From Opisthorchis felineus (lineage: Eukaryota; Platyhelminthes; Trematoda; Opisthorchiida; Opisthorchiidae): a stretch of 64,000 bases of DNA. The stretch's first letter is position 1. Each line of letters opens with the position of its first letter. Below the pieces are notes generated by a model. It made no database searches, was not told the origin of the DNA, and was given only the letters and a program-made list of their open reading frames with translations. The position numbers were made by a program, and so were the translations under genes. The stretch spans positions 948,847 to 1,012,846 of the forward strand of contig SJOL01006490.1 of assembly GCA_004794785.1 (NCBI GenBank), in the 5' to 3' direction. This document shows positions 38,150-50,602 of the stretch, one piece after another.

Positions 38150-38965
38150 GACACAATGTTGCTAACTTGTCTTATTAGTCGAGCTTCAAACGCTGCAATG
38201 GTCTCGCGGGCTACTCTGAATAGAACGCAGTCACTTGGGTTTCAAACAGGAAGCAGTCCAATAAAGACCAGGGAGTCAGAGTACGACGAGAAATCACATT
38301 ACGAGGCGGCTCTGGAGCAAAGTTGCAATGTTTGTTTGAACAACACTATAGGACAAGTATATATTATCTTTGTATGGAAATAGCGTGTTGCGGGTTTTAC
38401 TCATTACTTCTCCTGAGGTAATACATTTTACTCCCGGGAATGGACATTGGTGTAGGGAAACGGCAAAAAAATCCCATCACACTTTAGCTGGGTTACTGGG
38501 CCTCGGAATTTCGGAAGGAGATAAGCTAAGCACTTCGTTGGACCGGTTGGAGTGTGTTTATTGCCAACAAAGATGTGCTTTTTTTAGGCAAAGCCCGGTT
38601 GAATTTAGATATGGGTACAAAGAAGAATGACTTTACGGTTTTTGGAGGGAAGATGTTGCACAAGGCGCCCTAAATTGCCCGAAGCATTCTGTACACCATA
38701 CATGCGGGCACAGAAGTGAATAACATGCCAAAACCAAATGCACGGACGTCTTAGTAAATGGGGCATAAAGTTCACGTTTTTTACCCTAGTTTGTGCAATT
38801 AACTGTTGTGATAAGCTGGTAACTGGAAGCATCTGACAAAAGACATGAGGGCCTTCCAGAAGCAAGAGTAATGCATCACATGGAACCCCCTGTAAGAAGA
38901 GTGCAAAATTCTAAGAGACATCCACGGAAGTAATAGGTGTAAATTTATTGTGTTTACCGTGAGTT

Positions 38966-39013
38966 TATAATATATAATATAATATAATATAATATAATAT
39001 AATATAATATATA
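38966..39013. repeat. (AATAT)n pentanucleotide microsatellite
   Basis: About eight AATAT units bounded by TATATAA-like variants. Read on the minus strand it makes a Tyr/Ile-rich open frame (38799-39053) that is an artefact of the repeat. Confidence 0.95.
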
Positions 39014-42000
39014 ACACAACACAAAACAATGTAATATAGATACCAATGCACACATATTATATACGTATATATTTGCATAAAACCACCAAGCTAGTGGCCT
39101 TAAGCTGTTCAAAAGAACAAATTTCAAAGGAAATTACTTTTTTGACGAGGTATCCGAAAGGCATCATGAGTAGAGAGAAAACTTAATGCTGTGGAGGGCA
39201 AATAAAAAGATTATCAACACTCCATGACCATCAAGCTGATTCCACCACAAAGTTCTCAAATTGCACCTGCGAATTAACACATATAGATACAGGAACCACA
39301 GAAAGAAAGTCGCAAAGAATTTTGATTAACACTAATTGTCGTACTCAAGCCGAAAGTAATTGAGTTGTGTCCGTTTCTAGTAGGCTGGAAAGCAGAAATG
39401 CTCTCACTATTAATGAGGAATTCCGGAGGAAATAAGAAGCATGGAGAAGTACCCAAACAATCCTCAGAAAGTTAGGCAAGAGTGTCGAAGCTCTTAAACG
39501 GATGAGGTTTCTTGAAGAGTTCATGTGTTTATGTACAACGCATATTAATGCTGATGTGTCGAAAGTGGCACAGATGTCAACAATCTTTTGTTACGCCCGA
39601 ATTAATGCAAAAGCTGTCGCTACTCAACCAGTTTAAAGGGGACTACATGACTTAATCTGGTATATTCTAATTTTGCGTAGGCTGAACAGGAAAACTAGAC
39701 AGTTAACATGTTGCCTGAATTAAACACTTATCAAACCTCCCTGGAATGGAAACCTCACGGAAACACATGAAAAACAGCAACGTGACTAATAACCACAAAA
39801 ATGAGGATGGTACAAGGTGAGTGAAGGAAGGTCTACCAACAAATCTACACGGTTTTCCAACAAACAACTTACCCGTAATTTACAACAGTTTGACACCCAC
39901 CGTCACAACTGGACGGAGACAGTAAAATCCAGGATTTTACGCATTTTGCGAATGTTCAGAATGTGGTCAGAATATGTCTTAAATTATGTCTTACTGCACA
40001 AATCTTTGGCAGCCTGCTTACATGAGATCGACTATGGCCCGAGTTTGCGTCTTTTGAAACCCAAAACGTTTAGGCTACTGTGGTTCCTTAAGTAGCTTAG
40101 TGACGTTGAAGAAACCGTCCCAACCCTTGCTTGGCGGCCAGCGATTACCGCTATTTCGGGAGTTGGCGTGCGATTTTCTGATTCTGTATGGAACTTTGGG
40201 TTGACTGTTCTCTTTACAGAGTAGTGGGAGGTGGATTGATGTCGGTGGTTTACCAGCGGCCGTTCCTCAAATGCGATATTTTTATCGCATTGAGAAAAGA
40301 ACAAATGTTATTTTGTAATTGCCTAGAAGAAAGTTGACGAAAAACCGATTGTTTCTGGATGTTGAGGCCCACAAGTGGCTAGCACCTAGAGATCGGAGAC
40401 GACAGATTCGGCAGACACCGGAGAAAAGCCACGTAAACGACCGAAGAATATTGACAAAACAAGTGAAAACTGATGGTGACGAAAAAAACCACTGCTGTTG
40501 AGTGTTGTCCAACCCTTGAAAGTAAAGTAAAATAACCAAACAGTTAAGTGAATGAGGATGCAGGGCCCTTAAAATTTTAGAGCCTATTTACTAGTAGGAG
40601 CATTTGTTTGTGAGAGCATAGAGTGGGGATTCAAATCCGGGTAGCGCGTTTTTATGCAAAATTCCCCCATAAACAAGATGGATAATGCTTCACACATTCT
40701 CTGGTGAATCCGAGCACACTAACTTTTCAACGAAAGGTAGAATACGGTTTTTTCGTCTTCTGTCATACCATACATTTAATGCAATCACGACGGTAGGCCT
40801 CCCACATTTTCGACCGTGTTCCTTCTGTCTTCGACGTCCTTTGAGACCCATAAATCTAACCAGTATGTTGTGGAAAAAAAATATTTACGAGCTAGCCTGG
40901 AAATAGAGTTAACATGAGGAAACGCTTCTCGTGAAGGACGGCTCGGAGCTAGGTTAAATGGATAATCACGATAGCTTTGAAAAAACGTGATTCTACCCAG
41001 GAACTAAAGTTTTTATAGATGCGTTTGCGAGTAACGTCACTGAAGGTGCGATAGTCTGGTGAAAATTATATGACTGGCAGGGCACATGCAAGGGAGTGGA
41101 CAGAACTTCCCAAATGGTCACTTCGTTCACAGAGGCTCAAGAGAAGGATATTTTCGAAGGTTGGTTGCTGTGATAGGGGTCGTCGGTGATCCCATATGCG
41201 AAAGAAGGACAAACATCGTCTGGCACTCTTTCCAGTGCATGGGAAGAAATCTTGGAATGGCAGTACACATATTACTGAAACAAATTTTTGCGAAGGTTGG
41301 ACAAGGAACAAGGTTTACTGTAGAAGGCAGGATGGCAGACAATGCGGACACTGAGCAGAGAGTGCTTGGTCGGACTGTTGAAAGGAGGCATCCACCGTAT
41401 ATTCTGTCTTCCAGCATATGTCCCGCCGAAAACACTTGAAGGTGGTATTACAGTCGGTGACCAACTGCTGCCATGGTGCCATCAGCCAAGTATTGGGAAT
41501 AAGCTTCCTTTTTGAGTTAATTTTAAATAGGTCGCTTCAGAACAAGCTAGCCCGTCATCAAGAGATACAATGAATAGAAGGGACATAACCGCAGCAATAG
41601 TAGTCGGTAGCTGGTGAGGCCGGCTACCTCGAGTATTTTCATGGCACAAATCGGGGGCATTCGACCGGGCTTTGAGCAAAAGGACGTATTCCCAGGTAGA
41701 TTTGTTTGTTGACCTATTCGCTAATCTTGACAGTTAGTTTGCAAACGTTTTGTTTCCGTTCTGAGAGACATTGCCAGTATGTACTAACGACGGCTTCTCG
41801 GTTATTGGTGAAATGTTTGCAGACTAATTTCCAAGCTCGTTGGACAGATAAGCGGGCACTTGATCAACAACCAATGAATATACTCGACCTATAAAGAATT
41901 CGACATGCCAAATCTTGTTAACCACAAAAAAACACCGACGTGGACGAGGAACAAATTGCAGTATCAGTTTATGGGACATGCAGCCACCAAACGCGGCTGC

Positions 42001-44639
42001 GTGGATGTCCTTACCAGTTTCTAACGTGTGTCTGAATTTGTCCATTCTGTGACTGTGTTGGTGCGATTGCGCAATCAAACCTTGCCTCATTATAGGCCTA
42101 CATTTTTCTTACAATGCTGCTTTTGTTCTTGGTCATAACTGATCCTCAACCATCTCTAACTAAAAGCTGACCTCAGCTGGAAGGTATCCTGCTTCGGCCT
42201 GACAAACTGCTAGTCAACTAAAAAATAGAAAACTTACTTAATCTTTGTTTGTTGTGTAACTTATGGCACGTCAACAGAATGCCTCTGACGTTACCATGTG
42301 TTTGATGGGATGTGGGGACTACTGAAATCGGACGACGTTAAGCACTCCAGAGAAGCAAGCAAAAACTGTCACGGGAAATGCTCAGAAATGAAGCTTGACG
42401 TAGTTACTTAATAATTGTGTGATCATTAGTTGTGCTGCTTTCCCTCACGGTTTACCTTACAACCACACAAAAAGGACTTCGCTGGAAGGCCAATAATCCG
42501 GTATTTAAACGTTGTGGTGCACTTTTGAGGTTATCTATTTTAATCGTTCATTCTCTAGATGATTGTATCAGTTCGTCTTAGCATACGAGGTTATGCAAGT
42601 ATTTCGGTAACTAGAGCACGCAGAATCCGTAAACATTCTATCAGCAAAAGAGCTGATGTTTAGGAGAATCCCACTTAAAAAATCATTAAACTGGATCACA
42701 CTGTAAAATGTGAACAAATATCGCCCTGTTCAGCGGTTTTTGAGATTGAGCAGAGAATTAGGAGCCATATTTTTCGTCTTGTGACAAAACGAACAAAATT
42801 TTACGGCACCTGAATGCTACTGAAGATGCTATATTAGGTTTCTGCACATGAAACTTGACACGGAGACTTTTTTTAGACAGAACACCCACGGAATCAACCG
42901 AAATCGTCCTCCCTAAAAAGGTCCGAACTTCCTTATCATGAATGACTTTTAGGCCTACGCCAGTATATCCAGGGTCATTTTATTTTTCGTTTATACGTGT
43001 GCCAATTTGTTCTGGTGATCTATTTCAAACATATTTGGTCAAAACAAAATGAATGCCGATATTTCCACATAGTGGAGAAATTAGGTTGGGTTAGATCGCC
43101 GCATCTTCACTGATGATTTTTTCGAACCAGTGAACAACTACAAGCGCAGGCGATGAATATACAACAACACATTTGGGGTTTCCTAGCTGATTTTATTGCC
43201 ACATTGTAATCGTGACACTAAATGATGCGGCCTCATGCCTGCCGATTACCTCTGATTGTCAGGTGTTCCGTTAACGTAGCCTATTTGAGTGAAAACAGCT
43301 TACTGAAGCTGAACCCCCTTGTAGGTGCAACTGGAATTTGTACCTTATTTAAACCTTGTCGGATTTTTTCTAGAAACAGGAGATTTGATCAACCTAGCTG
43401 ATTTTTAACGAAGCTCAATGTAAATCGGCACTGGACCGGTTCGGTTTTTTTCCGTTTAGTATGTCGTTGCGTGACATTCATCGCCTGCCCCAGGTTTCAC
43501 GCCATGTCTGTTCGGTCAGGTAAAGTATAAGTTTGGTATGTTTTGGCCACATCAGTCTGGATAATTTAGACGGAGCAATCGATCCGCGGTAAGTTGACAT
43601 TTAGTTCAGCATTTCGAATGCCGGATGTCGTTTCTCACAGGAATTCAATGAAAATTTGTAGATCGTAGTTTGAGCCTGGTGGTTAGGTGAATTTTAAACC
43701 TTACTTCTACAAGGGTATGGTCCGAACCACATTTATTCGCGGTTTCTGCTCCACACTAGCACCTACAGTCTTTAACAGACGATGTTCGTCGAGTCGCTAG
43801 GTGCAGTCTATTTGAGGGCAGCTCGACCGTCATTATATTACCAGGTGAGTAGATATATGCATTGGATATTTCGGGCTGGCTGAAGGCGTCAAAGTTGCTC
43901 AGTTGATTACCATTTTCGGAACGTTGTCCTAAGCCGGACATTCCAGGAATGTGACAGACGGTGTCGTCCGAAGCCCTAGTCCTTACTTTCGAATCATTAG
44001 CAAATGGTAGGTTATAGCGGCTTGGCGTGTAGATGGCTATACAATGTAGTTTACCGTAGAAATAGTGTTTGATGAAGAAGGCAGATGAAGAACTAAAAGC
44101 GTAGGTGGCTATGAAGGTCAGGTTCACAGGGGAGCCCTTGAAGCGAGCTGTTGTAATCCCAGATAACACTCGCTTTCAACAGAGCAGAGCGTTGTGAGCG
44201 CGTTCGCCAAGGGCAACAGTCAAACTGGGCTGACTTGAGTTATAAGTTCCACCTCTAAGATTCACCTAGCAGGTTGGCTCCATCTATGGGACTCTGATGC
44301 GATGTGAAACCAGGAGTCAGTCTGAGTGACATTTAAGTGTCAAGAAAGACTTTGTACTGTGAGACTCTGGTTTCGAACACCAAGCAGAATAGTAGTGTGT
44401 TCCTGATTCTGAGGGAATATGCTGGAACCCAAGTTTGCGTATTCGTCACCGATTCGACTGAGCGAGCTGTGGGGGTATCACGTTCGGAGGACGTCGTAGA
44501 AAAAGGAAGCTTCGCTTCTGGGAAATAACCATACAGTAACATTAAATTTTGTGTACAAACGACTTCCTCAGCGCCAAAATGTTTTGCACGACAGGGAGTG
44601 TGCGAAGATAGATCTGTCGGGGCGGCCATAGGATCTTGA
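39014..44639. other. Intergenic DNA, no gene recognised
   Basis: Only a weak family E match at about 41700-41880 was noted. The open frames at 41066-41439 occupy both strands of the same interval and have no recognisable domain. The frame 43756-44169 (minus, 137 codons) is the longest here and resembles nothing I know. Confidence 0.4.
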
Positions 44640-45800
44640 AACGACTCATACGCTCACTCCTTCAGGGTGGCGTTTTTTCAGTTCCTTTTCACATTCATAT
44701 GGGAACCGAATGGCAGCAGGGGACTGTGGTTGACAGTGGCAGTCGTGCGATTCGCACGCCAGTTCAGCAGTAGTAGTTAGGGGTTAGGTGACCACTTTCT
44801 TCTCGAGGCGTCTGAGAACCCCTTATGACATGATGACGCACGCCATGAAGTTGGGCTTGCGTGGCATTTTGAAAGACATGGCTGTCACCAGATTATCCAC
44901 CATGCCGTGGTGTAAAGACAGTTGGTGTTATATCCGTAATGCACTACTCATAAGGTTGCTGAAAATTCTTCGACAGCCCACGACCGGCTTCGCCCTTCTT
45001 GGGGCTCATCAGGTAGGCGCAGTCCCCGAGTTTCCGTCGACCTTATGTTCTACTTGAAACCAAATTGCACGGAATTAGCGAAATACACACATTTGCAAAC
45101 AAATTTGGTTTTGCGAGAGACTCACTTGGAACCCAGCTGAATCTCTCGTTTGTGATGTGGCCTGGAAACATCACAAACGAGAGATTCAGCTGGGTTCCAG
45201 GTGAGTCTCTCGCAAACCCAAATTTGTTTGCAAATGAGTGTATTTCACAGTTGGTGTTATTTTAGTCCACGTGCGACAAGTCACACCATGGTTAGCACTA
45301 TCGCGTCCGTATAAGGGGAGGGTGTACTTTGGGTCGGTGAATCCTATGCTATGCAGTTGGGTATGAAATCGAACATGACCTCATGATAATTCCGCCATTC
45401 ATTACTTACTCCGTCCATGTACTTTTGATCTCCACTTGCTTTGCTCACATGTACCCTCCATTCGCCTTGGCGCAAAGGCCATCGCGTCCGAAAATGATAT
45501 ACTAGCATGTGTGCGTATGTGTGTGTGTGAATGTGCGCAGCCGACCCACCTACCCATGCGTGTTCGTGCCCCGTTTGGTAGGCCTGCCCCGACCTGTTTT
45601 GCCCGTGTATCGCACAGTTAATCAGAATCACAAGACTGTCCTCGTAAGGGCCGACCGCGGCCCACACTACAGAGCGTACATTCCGCCCGCCGTCGTTTGG
45701 TGTGCGGACCTTGACACCACACTGTGGCAGTCAGTGATGGACCTATGCCCGTGCTGACGCCACGAACGCGGACGAGTGAGGTTTGTCATACACCTTTGTG
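44640..45800. repeat. Dispersed repeat cluster containing family A
   Basis: Higher GC than its surroundings. The part 44937-45158 is a family A copy (plus orientation) matched by 47110-47435 (minus), 55785-56075 and 56090-56260 (plus). Frames through it give phrases such as [13 protein letters not shown], which I associate with fluke repeat-derived hypothetical proteins. The flanking 45250-45800 contains further frames without domains, probably part of the same or another repeat. The open frames 44788-45057 and 45344-45667 are therefore not annotated as genes. Confidence 0.6.
45080..45246. repeat. Near-perfect inverted repeat, 79-bp arms, 9-bp loop
   Basis: The left arm 45080-45158 and right arm 45168-45246 are reverse complements with three mismatches by eye. 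The loop GGCCTGGAA is at 45159-45167. The left arm is the 3' part of a family A copy; the right arm is the same segment inverted. A transcript would fold into a long hairpin. A template switch or an inverted insertion of a second copy could produce it. Confidence 0.93.
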
Positions 45801-47109
45801 TAAGTAGTAACGTAGAGTTTAGAACACAATTCTTTCTTTTGATATTCAAGGTCGTCAAACCTACACGTTACTCAAAGTTACGTATCGGGGACCTCAACAT
45901 TGGGATTTGTGGTGCTGAGTTTTTCTCATCCCAAACAGTCTGACAACATGAAACAAATTGAAGCTATTGTAGTACTTCATTGAGGCTATTGACCTCCGAA
46001 ACGAAAATAAAAATTACACTGGCAACAGCAGGGGCGATCGCCATCCCATTACACTGACCAAATTCGTGTCATCAAAGACGTCACGTGGAAGCGTTGACCC
46101 TACCCTGGCCGATCAACCACGGTTCTCAGTGGAACAACGCTGACTGGTTCAAACACCGCCTTTTCTTGTACCACATCCTTTACCAGTTAATAAACTTTTA
46201 TGTAGATATTGTAGCCATGTGTTCCATTTCTAACTGCATTCGCCAGTCCAGATTTCATAGCAAGTAATTGTTTGGAATACCAAGTGTTATACAAATTAAA
46301 GACCTAGCATAACACTAGCTAGTTTTTCTCACAAGTTTCAATTTTCTGACAGCATGATGTAGTTCTAGACACATCGAGACCAATTTTTGTTCCTCGACTG
46401 TTTATCTGAGATTTCGGTGGAAGTTATGTCACCGTTAGATGTGCATGTTACAGACAGTGTACCGGATGTGGAGTATTCGGTGGTATTAGAACGCCGACAG
46501 ATTAAACTGAGTGTGACGTAAATATTTTGAAGATAATACTGTATTTTTGAATTCGTATCTAACGCTTACGATGTACGATGAACCGGTCCGATCAAGATGC
46601 AGAGCGAATTTGCCAAAGTTTCACCACTTCTCAAGGTATTGTATAAGACTTGGATACTTTTTAGCAGTTGGAAGGAAAACAGGATAATCACGTCTGCTAC
46701 CGGTGGGAAACGACTTCACAAGTGAATACTTTCCGCACAGGTATGGACAAATGCAAGAACCGGCAAAATCAGGAAATCAGGAAAAAAATGACGTTGAGTT
46801 CATTTTGACACTGGGCTTGATGGTTAGGTCTAAAGAATTTTTGTTTTCACTTCTGTAACAACGTGCGTACAGATAATAATCACCAGCCCATTTGAAGACA
46901 CAGGTATAAGGCTCCAATCTGGATCATTGGTCTTACCCACCCGGCAACCAGGACCAGTACGTCTCAACCCAGGATATCTGTGAACTTATTATTTGTGAAT
47001 CACACTGAAAAAGCCATAAAACCCAATAGTCTTGTGATTGATGATCGTTTCAGTGGTTCCTAGTTAAAGGAAACAAGTAAAACCAATCGTCTTCTCATAG
47101 AATCGAAAC

Positions 47110-47435
47110 CACCTGAGTTTATGTTGTTTATGTTGTTCCTCTTCACCTGAACGTGCTGCATGAGGCCGCCTCATGTTTTAGTTGGTATCATATTCGAGAT
47201 GTCGCAAACCACTATGAACAAGAGATTCAGTCGGATTCAGTTGAGCCTTCTATTAAAACCAAATTAGTGTGCAAATAAGCGTAACGCGCGAAATGCGTCT
47301 AGTTTAGTTTCAAGCAGAACATAAGGTTGACGGAAACTCGGGGACAGTGCCTATCCGATGAGCCCGGTGAAAACCAAGACTGGTCGTAGACTGTCTAAAG
47401 ATGTTCGACAACCTTATGAGTAGTGGGTTTCATCT
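47110..47435 (-). repeat. Family A repeat, inverted copy
   Basis: Read on the minus strand it begins with CTCATAAGGTTGTCGAACAT near 47425 and continues through the blocks ACCAGTC, CGAGTTTCCGTCAACCTTATG and a degenerate hairpin-arm segment, in the same order as 44937-45158. A small palindrome, CATGAGGCCGCCTCATG, lies near its left end (about 47160-47176). Confidence 0.65.
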
Positions 47436-48085
47436 AGATGATGCTGCATCCTTCTGCGAAAATTAATGCCTGAGGAAACAGGATGTCTGGATGATAGGTG
47501 GTAAGATAGATAATCATTGAAATAACCATCCAAGCAATCGTACAAATATATAAATAAATGACAACATAAATAAACGACTGAATGAATAGGTAAATCGAAA
47601 GGAACAGCAAATCATTACTTTTGGAAACAATTGATCTATGTAACCTAGAAAATACGAAATATTTTGAATGCTTGTACAGCCTGACTTCGCTCTTTCCCTT
47701 CCTGATTCACTATTCTGAGACTTACTTTTGATTGCGCCCAAGGATGTAGCCGCAACGTCGCATCATGTTGGCCGACAATTTCTCAGAGAAAAAGTCGAAT
47801 TAAATTATTAAAGTTTCGGATGAATCACGTTAAAATGCAAGGAGCTAGCAAATACCTATTTAGAGGTATCAGTATTGTGCATGTTCTCGATCCCAAAAGA
47901 GTTTCAAACCCGAAGTGTTCACGGGACTACTGATGATTGATCACTAACTTCAGCAAACTTCGCCAATCTACCTTCCTTAGTCATCACACAAAAGCTGGTC
48001 TGATGAGAAACCTATGCCGTTCTGTATGAGCAAGACCACGAAGCTTGTGAATGCAGTTTCGTCAGAGTACTAATAATACAATGGA
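47436..48085. other. Intergenic DNA, AT-rich, nothing recognised
   Basis: Contains A-rich AATAAATGA-type repeats near 47550. No gene was supported. Confidence 0.45.
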
Positions 48086-48089
48086 GATT

Positions 48090-48300
48090 TCGCCATGCAC
48101 TAGGGCCAGTGTTTGAAGCACTGTACAGCTGTTTCATCTTTGTTGGGAATCGTCAGCAGTGAGCATCTCATGAAGCTCCAGTTTCGAATCCTCAACCTCT
48201 GGCTAGTAGTTTGAACACTTATCTGTTCGGCCACGAGGGATTGATCAACAGTGTGATTAACCACTGAACCAACTGTCAGATGTTTAATGCTAGACGACTT
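48090..48300 (-). repeat. tRNA-derived SINE, family D
   Basis: On the minus strand an A-box-like GTGGCCGAACAGATAAG (48216-48232) precedes a B-box-like GGATTCGAAAC (about 48181-48191). The body contains GAGATGCTCACTGCTGACGATTC and AAGATGAAACAGCTGTACAGTGCTTC. Variants of the body recur at 62745-62845 and 63060-63205. The open frame 48100-48321 is a reading of this repeat. Confidence 0.6.
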
Positions 48301-49190
48301 TGGTAAAACTGTTGGCTTCATGTAGGAGGGAGTAAGTAGTGAGCTCTCAAATGCATCAAACTTTGTGTGTATCAGTGTGTTTATTCAGCGTAATATCTGG
48401 CGCCTTGCTCAGGTCAACCATTCTCGTCATTGACCTTATCCATTACGTACTATTGATTCATGTCGTATTGTGTTTGGGCCACTTTTGCCATCTGAGTTAT
48501 TTGCTTTCCTCGCCTATCGATCAAGAGGGTCCAAAAGCCCTCTAGCACTCAAAGTATTTGGAAACTACCGTGCCTTATGCGGTTTCCTAACACAGTTATC
48601 CGCCCCGGAAGTGTTGACGTAAAATGTTTATTTAAACTTTATACAGTACACGCCCCTCGTAGCAAGGACTTCCTGTCTAATATAACCATGTAGCTGCGCA
48701 CGACACTCGCAAATATTCGTCTTTTCGTTCCTCCGTGGTACGAGTACCTATCTAATAAGACCGAATTCACATGGCTTTTTCGGTGACATGATAGAGGCAC
48801 AGTAGTGTACTGGGATGTAGATTCGTGTTGTCCGGCACTCTGCGTCAACTGAAAATGGCGGCGCGCACCTTTGCGAAGTACTAGGAGCAGGAATAAATGC
48901 TCAAAATAAACAGTTCAAATAATCAGCCTACCGAAAGCCTTTTTATCGTCAAAATGATCAAATTCTAATATACCACTACTAATCGTGAAGAAATAATAAA
49001 ATCAGACAGATTACACTTTGAAGGCCGTAAATAAACCCTTTGGAATTGCGTTAAATGCAGAGAATGTGGGGGTTCAGGAGACCAAAACCTTGTTCACACT
49101 TAAGAAGGATTTACATTTTTCAGAATATACATTTTCATTGGTTGTAGGTCCAAGCTTATCATTTGAACTGCAGGCGTTTCTTCAGCAGTC
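48301..49190. other. Intergenic DNA, nothing recognised
   Basis: Short overlapping frames only, none with recognisable features. Confidence 0.4.
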
Positions 49191-49194
49191 GAGA

Positions 49195-49300
49195 TAACAT
49201 GGCACTGAAGATGCCACCTAAATTTGTGGTGAAGTGTTTGCAATCCAGCTGCAAGCCTCGGCGAATAGACTATTAGTGAAGCAGCGAACCAGCGTTGCCT
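49195..49300 (+). repeat. Dispersed repeat, family E
   Basis: Aligns by eye with 53755-53860: both contain CACTGA.GATG, then GTGTTTGCAATCCA.CTGCAA and .GGC.AA.AGAC at the same spacing. Weaker relatives may lie near 6200, 15980, 24100 and 41700. The nature of the repeat is unknown. Confidence 0.5.
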
Positions 49301-49792
49301 GTATTCCGCAACATCATCAACATACATGTGCACCTTGAGCTTATCACAGAATCCTACGACAGTTTTTTCTGTCCGTACTGTGTAGTGTGCAGCTTATCGG
49401 AAATTAGCCCCGCAGCCAAAATTACGGCAGCAATATGAATAGAACCCGATAATCGAAAACGTATTCAACGGCCAATTTGTGCGGTTAGTAAGAAATGTAC
49501 TTTGCCGTGCATCTCATATTGCACAGAGCACGTAAATATCTTTTCTTCTGTACGCTAGTTGCACAAAATCCAAGCGGTACTAGTGTACACATGTTGGATT
49601 TGAGTACGCTCATGCAGGAATTTGAAATGATATCGAGTCAGACACCGTATTGAATCTCTTGGATGAAGTATGACCAAGGTAGATAGTAAACACTCATTTT
49701 ATGGTCTTTCTGATGCACAAAAGTTTTATACGTCATTTATTTTCAATCTTTCATTACAATTCATCGTTGTGGTTGGGTGCACCAATTTTCAG

Positions 49793-50602
49793 CATGCAAG
49801 TGAAACCGGCTGCGCAGTGCAATCGAGTGGGAAGATCAGATTCTGAAGACGCTTGGATATCGCAGGCTTCTAGGCCAAACGGCCACAAGATGAAATATTT
49901 CATAACCTATGCTTTTGTCAAAGTGCAGACGGCTTTCGTAGACAGTTAAACCTGACTCGTCGGACGATCCCTTAATGCAACATTTTAGAGTACATATCCA
50001 GTTCATATTTTCCAATGAATATCACAGGGAAATTATGCGTATATTTAATGGCGGCTGTTGCAGGCGTACGGTTACCTGAGTGGAAATGATCGATTGTAGT
50101 ACATACTGAACTCGTTATAGTATTCTTAAAAGGCAAAGCCGGCATTTGATGAGGCGGTCCAGCAAGATATTGGAGAGAAGGATGTGTAGTGTTTCTTTCG
50201 GGCGTGCAAGTCATCTTCATGCAAATGTGTCCGTTGAGTTATCTGTATGTATTTTTTTGCAGATAATATATTCTGGTGGTTTGTTTGGGGTTCTGCATCT
50301 GATTAGTATGAAAGGCATTCAGTTACGGCTAGATGGAACTGAAAGTATAATACATGTATCAAGCGCTGTCTGCATCCAGGATAAACCTTTACTGTTAGGC
50401 CACGCAGTTTGGCTGAATGGGAGTTTTTCATCATATTTGGTTTATCTCATGAATGCAAGAATTGCAGAAGAATTTTTCTGTAAGATCTTCCGGTCCAGGT
50501 GAGTAGAATATTCGTAACTGAGATTGTAACTATGGTCGTTGGTTTACCAGTTTGACACTCATATTGTCCAGCTCACCAAACAAATCAACGACTACCGACT
50601 GA
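49793..50602 (+). CDS. Possible 3' end of an unrecognised multi-exon gene
   Basis: I do not recognise this protein. The strongest piece is 50263-50498, an open exon with a pyrimidine-rich acceptor (ATTTTTTTGCAG) and a consensus donor (CAG then GTGAGT). It ends two bases into a codon. A 73-bp intron and the acceptor TTGTCCAG would lead to 50572-50602, which completes the codon and ends at TGA after SPNKSTTTD. Upstream, 49793-49922 has the acceptor CCAATTTTCAG and could join in phase 0 through a weak donor (AAA then GTGCAG). About 130 residues would be covered. No domain or membrane segment is clear. Open frames of this size can arise by chance in this DNA, so this is a proposal, not a call. 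Confidence 0.3.

Noticed and set aside
38799..39053. 84-codon Tyr/Ile-rich frame
   Set aside because: Produced by the (AATAT)n microsatellite.
40610..40660. tRNA-B-box-like GATTCAAATCC
   Set aside because: No matching A box or cloverleaf could be drawn; not a tRNA gene.
44788..45057. 89-codon frame
   Set aside because: Lies within the family A repeat cluster; its phrases recur in other repeat copies.
48100..48321. 73-codon minus-strand frame
   Set aside because: It is a translation of SINE family D.
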